Shown in pieces: positions 30,126 through 39,719 of a DNA stretch of 64,000 nucleotides (the stretch's first letter is position 1; each line of letters opens with the position of its first letter). This stretch comes from Gemmatirosa kalamazoonensis (GTDB taxonomy: Bacteria; Gemmatimonadota; Gemmatimonadetes; Gemmatimonadales; Gemmatimonadaceae), in the NCBI RefSeq assembly GCF_000522985.1, contig NZ_CP007128.1, forward strand, positions 3,146,220-3,210,219, in the 5' to 3' direction. The position numbers and the translations under genes were made by a program. The notes beneath the pieces are model-generated. The model made no database searches. It saw nothing but the letters and a program-made list of their open reading frames with translations, and was not told where the DNA came from.

Positions 30126-32150
30126 ATGTCGCTGCGACACGCATTCCGCGGTGCGCTCGTCCTCGCGTCGCTCGCCCGGCTCGCGCCGGCGCAGCCGGCG
30201 GCCTACACGACGGCACAGGCCGAGCGTGGGCGCGCGGTCTACGACGCCAGCTGCGCGTCGTGCCACGGCCGCGCGCTCGAGGGTGTCTCGGCCCCCACGT
30301 TGGGCGCGGCGTTCGTCGCGAGCTGGGGACGCCGCGGGCTCACCGCGGACGACCTGCTGTTCGTCGTCGGCACCACCATGCCGCGCGGCGCGTCGCAGAA
30401 GCTCGCCGCGCGCGAGGTCGCCGACGTGGTGGCCTACCTGCTGGCGCGCAACGGCTTCGCCGCCGGGCGCACGGAGCTCGGCGCCGACCGCGCGGCGCTC
30501 CGCGCACTGAGGATCGCGCCGCCCGGGGGCATGCGCGGCGACGGCAGCGCACGCGTCGCCAGCGCCGCGGCGCCCACCGGGCGACCGCTCGCCGTTCCCG
30601 TCGCCGATACGCCGACACGCGCGCCCACCTCGGCGCTCGTCGCGCAGCGCGATCTGAGCGCCGCGGACCGCGACGCGTCGAACTGGCTCGTCGCCACGCA
30701 CGACTACGCGGGACGGCGTTACTCGCCGGCGGCGGAGATCACGAGCGCGAACGCGGGACAGCTCCGCGCGGTGTGCGCGTACCAGGTGGGCCAGACCGGC
30801 GCCGGCACGTTCCAGACGATCCCCGTCGTGTATGCGGGCACGATGTACGTCACCACCGTCTCGTCCACCATCGCGCTCGACGCGCGGACGTGCCGGCCGC
30901 GCTGGACGCACGAGTGGAAGCTCGACGGCATCCGCTTCGTGCCCAACAATCGCGGCGTCGCGGTGAAGGACGGCCGCGTCGTGCGCGGAACGCTCGACGG
31001 GAACCTCGTCGCGCTCGACGCGGCGACGGGCGCGGAGCTGTGGCATCGCAAGGTGGCGGACACCGACAAGGGCGAGGTGTTCACCATGCCGCCGCTCGTC
31101 TACGACGATCTCGTGTTCATCGGCCCCGCGGGGAGCGAGAACGCGATCCGCGGCTGGGTGGGCGCGTTCCGGCTGAGCGACGGCGCGCCGGTGTGGCGTT
31201 TCGACGTCATCCCCGACCGGCGCACGTGGGTCGGTCCCGATTCCATCCCCATCGGCGGCGGCGCGACCTGGACGCCGTTCACGCTCGACGAGGCGACCGG
31301 CACGCTGTTCGTCGCGACGACGAACCCGGCACCCGACTTCGCGCTCAGCGTGCGGCAGGGCGACAACCTGTACTCGAACTCCGTCGTCGCGCTCGACGCG
31401 CGCACGGGGGCGCTCCGGTGGCACAAGCAGACGGTGCCTAACGACGACCACGACTGGGACGTCACGCACGCGGGTCCGCTCTACACCACGACGATCGGCG
31501 GGCAGACGCGCGACGTCGTCGCCACGGCGGGCAAGGACGGCCTGCTGCGCGCGCTCGACCGGCGCACGCAGGCGGAGCTGTGGAGCGCGCCCGTCACCAC
31601 GCGCGAGAACGTGGAGGCGCCGGTGACGGTGCAGGGCACCCACGCCTGTCCCGGTGTGCTCGGCGGCGTGGAGTGGAGCGGCCCCGCGTACTCCGAGCGC
31701 ACGAACATGATCTACGTGAACGCCGTCGACTGGTGCTCCACGTTCAAGCTCGCCGAGACGATCCGCCACGTCCCCGGTCAGGTGTACCTCGGCGGCACCG
31801 TGCAGCCGGATGCCCCGCCGAAGTGGGGCGGCTGGCTGACCGCGGTCGACGCGGCCACGGGCGAGGTGCGCTGGCGCTATCGCTCGCCCATGCCGATGCT
31901 CGCCGGCGTCGTCGCGACGGCGGGCGACGTCGTCGTCACCGGCGAGCTCACGGGCGACGTCGTGGCGTTCGACGCGCGCACCGGCGCGGAGCGGTGGCGA
32001 TTCAACACCGGCGGCCCGATCGCCGGCGGCGTCGTGACCTACGCCGTCGACGGCAAGCAGTACGTCGCGGTCGCCTCGGGTCGCCCGTCGGGCCTGTTCG
32101 TGAGCGAGCAGGTGGGATCGCCCACGGTGTTCGTGTTCGCGCTGCCCTGA
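30126..32150 (+). CDS. PQQ-dependent dehydrogenase with N-terminal cytochrome c domain
   Basis: A 674-residue exported quinohaemoprotein. A signal peptide (about 1-22) is followed by a cytochrome c domain with CASCH at 43-47 and a distal Met in TTMPRGAS. Then a PQQ beta-propeller runs from about 165, with repeated DARTG, DAATGAELWHR and GALRW blades and the Asp-rich segment TVPNDDHDWD near the predicted active site. The vicinal Cys-Cys pair of methanol dehydrogenases is not seen. Placement of the haem domain before the propeller, rather than after it, differs from classical type II alcohol dehydrogenases. The substrate is probably an alcohol or sugar. It converges on the P450 gene with a 112-base overlap. 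Confidence 0.85.
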   Translation: MSLRHAFRGALVLASLARLAPAQPAAYTTAQAERGRAVYDASCASCHGRALEGVSAPTLGAAFVASWGRRGLTADDLLFVVGTTMPRGASQKLAAREVADVVAYLLARNGFAAGRTELGADRAALRALRIAPPGGMRGDGSARVASAAAPTGRPLAVPVADTPTRAPTSALVAQRDLSAADRDASNWLVATHDYAGRRYSPAAEITSANAGQLRAVCAYQVGQTGAGTFQTIPVVYAGTMYVTTVSSTIALDARTCRPRWTHEWKLDGIRFVPNNRGVAVKDGRVVRGTLDGNLVALDAATGAELWHRKVADTDKGEVFTMPPLVYDDLVFIGPAGSENAIRGWVGAFRLSDGAPVWRFDVIPDRRTWVGPDSIPIGGGATWTPFTLDEATGTLFVATTNPAPDFALSVRQGDNLYSNSVVALDARTGALRWHKQTVPNDDHDWDVTHAGPLYTTTIGGQTRDVVATAGKDGLLRALDRRTQAELWSAPVTTRENVEAPVTVQGTHACPGVLGGVEWSGPAYSERTNMIYVNAVDWCSTFKLAETIRHVPGQVYLGGTVQPDAPPKWGGWLTAVDAATGEVRWRYRSPMPMLAGVVATAGDVVVTGELTGDVVAFDARTGAERWRFNTGGPIAGGVVTYAVDGKQYVAVASGRPSGLFVSEQVGSPTVFVFALP

Positions 32151-33337
32151 GTGGTGGCTGATGCGCTGCGCGGCGTGACGTGGATGGGCAGCCGCGTCGC
32201 GCCGTGCACGTGGAAGGCGGCGCGCGGCTCCCACGGCTGGTCATCCGCGAGCGCGATCGTCTCGGTGCGCGCGAGCAGCTCGCCGAGCGCGACGCGCGCC
32301 TCGAGCCGGGAGAGCGGCGCGCCGAGGCAGAAGTGGATGCCATGGCCGAACGCGACGTGCGCGTTGGGCGCGCGCGCGACGTCGAACGCGTCCGGAGCGG
32401 GGAAGCGCGACGGGTCGCGGTTCGCGGAGCCGATCATCGCCAGCACGAGCGAACGCGCCGGGATCGCGTGGCCGCCGAGCGTCACGTCGCGCCGCGTCAC
32501 GCGGAACACGGCCTGCACCGGCGACCGGTAGCGCAGCACCTCCTCGACGGCCGAGGGCAGCAGCGTCGGATCCGCGCGCAGCCGCGCGAGCTGCTCGGGA
32601 TGCTCGGCGAACGAGATGACGGCGTTCCCGATGAGGTTCGTCGTCGTCTCGTGTCCGGCGAGCAGCAGCAGCTGGAAGAACGCGAGGATCTCGCCGTCGC
32701 TGAGACGGCTCCCGTCCACCTCCGCGGCGAGCAGTCGCGAGAGCAGGTCGTCGCGCGGCGCGTCGCGTCGCACGTCGAGCAGCTCGGCGAGGTAGCGCGC
32801 CATCTCCGCGCGCACCGCGGTGAACGCCGCGACCGCGTGCTGCGCCTCGGCGCCTCCCTGCAGCGTGAGCGCGAGCTCGAGGATGACGTCGCTCCAGCGC
32901 CGGAAGCGCGACCAGTCGTCCGCCGGAGCGCCTAACAGCTCGGCGATCACCATGAGCGGCAGCGGCACCGCGAAGTCGCCGACGACGTCGAACGCGTCGC
33001 GCCCCGCGGTGGTGTCGAGCAGGCCGCGTGCGATCTCGCGCACCCGCGGCTCCAGCCCCGCGACCGTCCGCGGCGTGAACGCGCGCGAGATCAGCGCGCG
33101 CATCTTCGTGTGCCGCGGCGGATCGAAGAAGATGAACCAGCCCAGGTTCCCGTAGCCGGCGGCGGAGACGTCGGAGCCGAACGCGTCGTGGTCGTCCAGC
33201 GCGCGGCGCACGCCGTGGTAGTCGAAGACCATCCACGTGCCCGTGCGCGGGTCGCGCAGCACGGGCGAGGCGCGACGCAGCTCGGCGTACCACGGATACG
33301 GGTCGCGCCGCACGTCGTCGGAGAAGAGAAAGCGCAT
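32039..33337 (-). CDS. Cytochrome P450
   Basis: A 432-residue soluble P450 from ATG 33337. Hallmarks: the I-helix AGHETTT, the K-helix EEVLRYRSP, and the haem-binding FGHGIHFCLGAPLSRLEA with the thiolate Cys. The conserved domain ends around TRLPIHVTP. About 35 further residues are encoded antisense to the end of the PQQ dehydrogenase gene, an unusual extension. It resembles the CYP107/CYP102-like bacterial class I enzymes that need separate ferredoxin and reductase; none is adjacent. Substrate unknown. Confidence 0.92.
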   Translation of the reverse strand: MRFLFSDDVRRDPYPWYAELRRASPVLRDPRTGTWMVFDYHGVRRALDDHDAFGSDVSAAGYGNLGWFIFFDPPRHTKMRALISRAFTPRTVAGLEPRVREIARGLLDTTAGRDAFDVVGDFAVPLPLMVIAELLGAPADDWSRFRRWSDVILELALTLQGGAEAQHAVAAFTAVRAEMARYLAELLDVRRDAPRDDLLSRLLAAEVDGSRLSDGEILAFFQLLLLAGHETTTNLIGNAVISFAEHPEQLARLRADPTLLPSAVEEVLRYRSPVQAVFRVTRRDVTLGGHAIPARSLVLAMIGSANRDPSRFPAPDAFDVARAPNAHVAFGHGIHFCLGAPLSRLEARVALGELLARTETIALADDQPWEPRAAFHVHGATRLPIHVTPRSASATTQGSANTNTVGDPTCSLTNRPDGRPEATATYCLPSTA

Positions 33338-33480
33338 CACGGGGCGAGTCCTCGCAGCGCCGGGTCGACGACGCCGCGCGCGGGTTACGAGACGCGAGCG
33401 TTCGATCATCGACGAATCTGCGGCGTCTAAATACGAAACGCAAGCGGATCGTAATTGCCGCGCGGGTCGCAGGGCCGGCT

Positions 33481-33510
33481 TTGACTCCCGCGCGACACGC
33501 CGATTAGCGT
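33481..33510 (+). promoter_or_regulatory. Candidate sigma-70 promoter of the second PQQ dehydrogenase
   Basis: TTGACT (33481-33486), an 18-base spacer and TAGCGT (33505-33510) lie just before a short leader frame and the GTG at 33558. The stretch upstream (33401-33460) is locally AT-rich and probably also holds the divergent P450 promoter. Confidence 0.4.
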
Positions 33511-33516
33511 GTCCGC

Positions 33517-33561
33517 ATGCCGATCGACCCCAGGCCGCCCCGGATGCCCGCACGCGCGTGA
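33517..33561 (+). CDS. Possible 14-residue leader peptide
   Basis: ATG 33517 opens a frame encoding MPIDPRPPRMPARA and ends at TGA 33559-33561. That stop overlaps the GTG start of the second PQQ dehydrogenase, the GTGA arrangement used throughout this window. Its Pro content could cause pausing. It might equally be chance. Confidence 0.3.
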   Translation: MPIDPRPPRMPARA

Positions 33562-35294
33562 AGGGACGCGCTCGGCCGTCACGTCCTTCGCTCGGCTCGT
33601 CCGTCGTCGCGTTAGGCGCCGTCGCGGTGCTCACGTTCGGGTGCATGCGCCGCGAGCGCCCCGCCATCTGCGCCGCCGGCGGCGAGCTCGCGTCGTCGGG
33701 CCCCGCCCGGATCGACTCGCTCCCCGCGCCCGGCGCTGCCGCGGTGCCGGACGTCGACTGGCCCACGTACGGCGGCAACGACGCCGGTCAGCGATATTCG
33801 CTGCTGGCGCAGATCGACAGCGGCAACGTGCGCCGCCTCGTGCCGGTATGCCTGCATCGCGCGCAGGTCGGCCTCGAGACCCAGCAGAGCACGCCGGTCG
33901 TCGACGGCGACGCGCTGTTATACACGCTGCCGTACGACGTCGTCGTCGCGATGGACCCGCGCACCGGCCGTGAGCTCTGGCGCTACACGCCGAGGCTCGC
34001 GCGCGACTCCCTCGTGTTGTGCTGCGGCCCGCACAACCGTGGCGTCGCCGTCGACGGCGCGCGCGTCTATCTCGCGACGCTCGACGCGCGGCTGGTCGCG
34101 CTCGACCGGCGCACCGGCGCGGTGGCGTGGGAGGTGCGCGTCGCGGAGCCGATGAAGGGCTACTCGTTCACGGCCGCGCCGCTCCTCGCCGACGGCAAGG
34201 TCATACTCGGCACCGCGGGCGGAGAGTTCGGCATCCGCGGCTGGGTAGACGCGTACGACGCGGGCACGGGCCAGCGCGCGTGGCGGTTCTACACCGTGCC
34301 GTCGCCCGACGAGGGTGGCTGGTGGGGACGGTGGGCCGCCACGACGCCGGACGGGGAAGACCTCCATCGCGACCTCGCCCGCGAGCGGGCCGACAGCGCG
34401 CGCTATGCCGACGCGTGGCGCACGGGCGGGGGACCGGTGTGGATGACGCCCGCGTTCGACGCGGCGCTCGGCCTCGTCTTCATCGGCATCGGCAACCCCG
34501 CGCCGGACATCGACGAGTCGAAGCGGCCGGGCGACAATCTCTACACGTCGTCCATCGCCGCGCTCGACGTGCGCACCGGCGCGCTGAAGTGGTACCACCA
34601 GCTCGTGCCCCACGACCGGTGGGACTACGACGCCGCGAACCCGGTCGTGCTGCTCGACGCGACGGTGAACGGCGCGACCGTGCCGGCGATCGCGCACGCC
34701 GGCAAGGCCGGCTGGGTGCACGTGCTCGACCGCCGCGACGGCCGACGGCTCGTGCGCACCGAGGCGCTCGTTCCGCAGAAGAACCTGTTCATGAGCGCGA
34801 CGGCGGAGGGGATCGAGGTCGCGCCGGGGGGACACGGCGGCGCCAACTGGGCGCCGTCGGCGTACTCGCCGCGCACGCGATTGATGTACGTGCTCGCGAA
34901 CCACGAGCCCTCGGTCTTCAAGCTCGTCCCGGCTCCGCTCTCGCAGGGCGCGCAGTGGTTCGGCGGCGAGATGACGGTGGCGAACCGCGGCCGCGGCGCG
35001 TTCGGGCGGCTCAACGCGGTCGACCCGAGCACCGGCAAGATCCGCTGGCAGCTCACCGAGAAGAACCTCAAGAACTACAGCGGCGGCACGCTCGCGACCG
35101 CGGGCGATCTCGTGTTCTTCGGCGATGCGGACGGCTACCTGAACGCCGTCGACGCGCGGAGCGGCGCACGGCTCTGGCGGCACTGGACCGGGCGTCCGTC
35201 GATCGACGCCGCGCCGATGACGTTCAGCCGCGGCGGGCGGCAGTACGTGGCCATCGCGACGCAGGGCGCGCTCGTCGCGTTCACGCTCCGCTGA
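33558..35294 (+). CDS. PQQ-dependent dehydrogenase, membrane-anchored or lipoprotein type
   Basis: A 578-residue exported PQQ propeller from GTG 33558. A hydrophobic leader ends in TFGC, an imperfect lipobox. The propeller starts at WPTYGGNDAGQRYS (substrate-side W motif). The vicinal cysteines of methanol/ethanol dehydrogenases appear in VLCCGPHNRGV. Active-site segments GNPAPDID and VPHDRWDYDAANP match quinoprotein alcohol dehydrogenases. No cytochrome domain is present, so electrons must pass to a separate carrier, possibly the haem-bearing paralogue encoded 1.4 kb upstream on the same strand. Confidence 0.88.
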   Translation: MKGRARPSRPSLGSSVVALGAVAVLTFGCMRRERPAICAAGGELASSGPARIDSLPAPGAAAVPDVDWPTYGGNDAGQRYSLLAQIDSGNVRRLVPVCLHRAQVGLETQQSTPVVDGDALLYTLPYDVVVAMDPRTGRELWRYTPRLARDSLVLCCGPHNRGVAVDGARVYLATLDARLVALDRRTGAVAWEVRVAEPMKGYSFTAAPLLADGKVILGTAGGEFGIRGWVDAYDAGTGQRAWRFYTVPSPDEGGWWGRWAATTPDGEDLHRDLARERADSARYADAWRTGGGPVWMTPAFDAALGLVFIGIGNPAPDIDESKRPGDNLYTSSIAALDVRTGALKWYHQLVPHDRWDYDAANPVVLLDATVNGATVPAIAHAGKAGWVHVLDRRDGRRLVRTEALVPQKNLFMSATAEGIEVAPGGHGGANWAPSAYSPRTRLMYVLANHEPSVFKLVPAPLSQGAQWFGGEMTVANRGRGAFGRLNAVDPSTGKIRWQLTEKNLKNYSGGTLATAGDLVFFGDADGYLNAVDARSGARLWRHWTGRPSIDAAPMTFSRGGRQYVAIATQGALVAFTLR

Positions 35295-35455
35295 TCCGAG
35301 CGGTCGCACGGCGCGGAATGCGCGCCGATTGCGACGTGGCGCACAGTCGAGCGTCGTTCCGGCGCCTATCGTCGAGGACGTATGCGGTGCGGCGACCGCG
35401 CAGGCCGGTCGCCGCCACCCAGCGTCCGTCCACGTCGCCAGGAGCTACGCGAGCC

Positions 35456-35722
35456 GTGAACGTCATGTTCCACAGCAGCACTTACTCCGCCCTGCGCACC
35501 GTGCTCCTGGAGCACGGCGCCCACGCGACGGCCCTCACCGGCCTCGCGGAGCTCGCGGGGCTGCTCGGCGGACGCCACCGACTCTCGGCGAGCGCCGCGA
35601 CGCGGTGGATGCTCGGGCCTAACGCGCGGCTCGGCGACCGCTCGCCGCTCGAGGTGTGGCTCAGCGACGGCGCCGGGCACGTGATCGACGCCGCGCGCGC
35701 CGAGTCCACGCACCGGATCTGA
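35456..35722 (+). CDS. MbcA/ParS-like (DUF2384) C-terminal domain protein, orphan
   Basis: An 88-residue protein from GTG 35456, preceded by AGGAG 11 bases away (ATG 35465 is an alternative). The segment RWMLGPNARLGDRSPLEVWLSDG is typical of the MbcA/ParS/Xre antitoxin C-terminal domain (RES-toxin partner families). No RES-domain or other toxin gene is adjacent and no helix-turn-helix is evident, so it looks like an orphan or domesticated antitoxin-like protein. Confidence 0.6.
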   Translation: MNVMFHSSTYSALRTVLLEHGAHATALTGLAELAGLLGGRHRLSASAATRWMLGPNARLGDRSPLEVWLSDGAGHVIDAARAESTHRI

Positions 35723-35737
35723 CCGCGCCGCGCGCCG

Positions 35738-36267
35738 TCAGACGCACGTCGGCAGATCGCCGGGTACGCTCTCCAGGCTCACGGCGGTGGCGCCGTCCGG
35801 CGTGATGGTCACCCGGTAGCGGTACTGCGTCCCGTAGACGATCCCCGTGCTGGGCTGCACGAGATACAGCCGGTTGACCGACGTCGAGGTGAACGGGGCG
35901 CTCGGGTCCGACACGTCGAACGCGTTGTACACCGTGTTCCCGGCGCCGTTGGCGACGACGCTCGATCCGTCGGGCAGCGTGCCGGTGAGGCCCTGGAGAT
36001 TGGTGTGCACGCCGTAGCTGAGGCGGTCCCCGACGGGCACCATGCGGACCACCCACTGGACCGTGCCGGAGAGCGGGATCTGCACGACACCGGTCGGCAC
36101 CGCGCACACGCTGACGAACAGTCGCATGCCGATCTGGAAGGTCTGCACCGTCGGTGCGACGTCGAGCGCAGGGCGCACGGCGCTCGGCCGGGGGGCGCGG
36201 TGAGATCGGGGGACGCGCTGCAGGCCGCGAGCGCGAGCGCGGCGATCACGGCGGGGACGAGCCGCAT
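35738..36267 (-). pseudogene. Lipoprotein gene with a frameshift at a G6 tract
   Basis: ATG 36267, preceded by GGAGG, starts a lipoprotein signal (MRLVPAVIAALALAAC) and runs into SPDLTAP. The frame then continues nonsensically, while the adjacent frame gives a coherent exported domain (SAVRPALDVAPTVQTFQIGM to VPGDLPTCV, stop at 35738). The switch falls at six G on the plus strand (36190-36195). A one-base length change would restore a protein of about 175 residues with strand patterns like an Ig or fibronectin-type domain. It could be a mutation, phase variation or an assembly error. Confidence 0.65.
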
Positions 36268-36393
36268 CTGCGAACCTCCGGAGGCGGGGGGGCGGAGGAG
36301 GGACTCGAGCGCGGTGGCTGCGCGCGCCGAGGACCGGTGGAAGGGGGCGAACCGTGCGCTACCATATGCCCGGGTCCGCGAGCCCGCCAGCGG

Positions 36394-36444
36394 CCGATGC
36401 AAAGAAGGGCGATCCCCGGTAAGGGACCGCCCTCCTTGCATCGG
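36394..36444 (-). terminator. Terminator hairpin downstream of gyrB
   Basis: CCGATGCAAAGAAGGGCG (36394-36411) pairs imperfectly with CGCCCTCCTTGCATCGG (36428-36444). It lies 22 bases beyond the gyrB stop on the minus strand and before the divergent start of the frameshifted lipoprotein gene. Confidence 0.65.
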
Positions 36445-36466
36445 CGGGAGCGCCGCCGGATCGAGC

Positions 36467-38572
<2,106 letters not shown>

Positions 38573-38608
38573 GCCGAGGTTCCGGCGGCCCCGGCCGGCC
38601 TGCCGATC

Positions 38609-38917
38609 TCAGCGCTTGAGCACCAGCCGCAGCCGCCCGATCGGGGGACGGCCGGGCACCCCGTTGAGCTGCTTCAGCAGCTCCGGCTCGAGCAGCGACA
38701 GCTCCGTCATCCACGCGTGCGTGGTCACCGCCACGAACAGCGTGCCGTCCGGCGCCACCGACAGCGGCTCCGTCACCGCCGCGATCTGCGCCCCCACCAG
38801 CGAGGCCCACTCCGGCACGACCGACGCCTGCGCCACCCGGTCCGTGATGCCCGCCTGCGCGAGCACCGACGCGAGCACGTCACCGAGTGGGGTGGGACGG
38901 GAGGGGCGATCGGGCAT
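38609..38917 (-). CDS. DciA-like protein (DUF721)
   Basis: A 102-residue protein matching the DUF721/DciA family, the ancestral loader or chaperone of the replicative helicase DnaB in bacteria lacking DnaC. The N-terminal TPLGDVLASVLAQAG and the central VPEWASLVGAQIAAVTEP match the family pattern, and the C-terminal half (LFVAVTTHAWMTELSLLEPELLKQLN) forms the KH-like domain. Its place between recF and gyrB is the usual one. A plus-strand PEP-CTERM gene separates it from recF. Confidence 0.82.
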   Translation of the reverse strand: MPDRPSRPTPLGDVLASVLAQAGITDRVAQASVVPEWASLVGAQIAAVTEPLSVAPDGTLFVAVTTHAWMTELSLLEPELLKQLNGVPGRPPIGRLRLVLKR

Positions 38918-38944
38918 CGGTGGAAGCTAGTCGGTGTGTCCGCG

Positions 38945-38986
38945 GCCGTACTGAGCATTGACAGAACAGCCGTACTGAGCCATAGT
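38945..38986 (+). promoter_or_regulatory. Near-consensus promoter with two 12-bp direct repeats
   Basis: TTGACA (38958-38963), a 17-base spacer and CATAGT (38981-38986) form a strong sigma-70-type promoter for the PEP-CTERM gene. The word GCCGTACTGAGC occurs at 38945-38956, directly before the -35, and again at 38969-38980, directly before the -10. The 24-base spacing puts the two on nearly opposite faces of the helix. The repeats look like paired binding sites for a regulator. Confidence 0.6.
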
Positions 38987-39044
38987 CGCCCGGCAGCTGG
39001 CAGCACCAGTCCCGCTTCTTCTATCCCTCCCGGAGACCGCCGCC

Positions 39045-39653
39045 ATGCTCCGCCGTCCCGTCGCCGTCGCCGTGCGCTGCCTCGCCGCCGCCGTAGCGTT
39101 GCTCCCGGCCGCCGCCCGCGCTCAGGTCCACTTCGACAACCTGTCCGGCGGCAACGGTGCCGCGTACGCGGGCCACAGTGAGAACGGCTTCGACGTGGCC
39201 ACCACCGGTGGCGCCTGGTTCGAAGCGCACGTGTTCGGCAACCCGGTCCCGTCGATCTTCGGTGGTCCGATCGGGAGCCCGTCGCTCTCGTCGCTCTTCG
39301 TCACCCGCAGCGGCGGGGGCGCGTTCACGTTCGGCAGCGTCGATCTCGTGAGCCAGAACGGCCGCAGCAGCTATCAGATCATCGGCTACTCGGGGATCAA
39401 CTCTGTCTTCACGATGAACGGCTTCCTCGGCTCGAGCACGACGTTCGAGACGATCTTCAGCACCAACCCGGCGACGCTCATCGACGGGCTCTCCATCGCG
39501 ATCGACCCGATCGGCCAGCCGACGTCGTTCAACCTCGACAACATCGAGGTCATCGCCGCGACATCGTCGGTGCCCGAGCCGGCGACGCTGCTGCTCACGG
39601 CGGCCGGCATGCTGGGCGTCGCCGGCGCGGCGCGGCGCCGCCGCACGACCTGA
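39045..39653 (+). CDS. PEP-CTERM sorting-domain protein
   Basis: A 202-residue exported protein. It has an N-terminal signal peptide (to ARAQ), a Gly/Ser-rich beta domain without known catalytic residues (FDNLSGGNG, SLFVTRSGGG, YSGINSVFTMNGF), and a C-terminal PEP-CTERM tag: VPEPATLLLTAAGMLGVAG followed by ARRRR. Such proteins are processed by an exosortase/EPS system, which is not in the window. It sits on the opposite strand within the recF-dciA-gyrB group, so it is probably an insertion, and it has its own promoter and terminator. Confidence 0.88.
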   Translation: MLRRPVAVAVRCLAAAVALLPAAARAQVHFDNLSGGNGAAYAGHSENGFDVATTGGAWFEAHVFGNPVPSIFGGPIGSPSLSSLFVTRSGGGAFTFGSVDLVSQNGRSSYQIIGYSGINSVFTMNGFLGSSTTFETIFSTNPATLIDGLSIAIDPIGQPTSFNLDNIEVIAATSSVPEPATLLLTAAGMLGVAGAARRRRTT

Positions 39654-39672
39654 CGCCGTCGCCGACTCGGAT

Positions 39673-39706
39673 CGAGCGCCCGGAGCCGATCGGCTCCGGG
39701 CGCTCG
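39673..39706. terminator. 34-bp perfect palindrome, bidirectional terminator
   Basis: CGAGCGCCCGGAGCCGA is followed immediately by its exact complement, giving a perfect palindrome between the convergent PEP-CTERM and recF genes. This position suits a shared terminator. Confidence 0.7.
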
Positions 39707-39719
39707 TCTCGTCAGGCCC

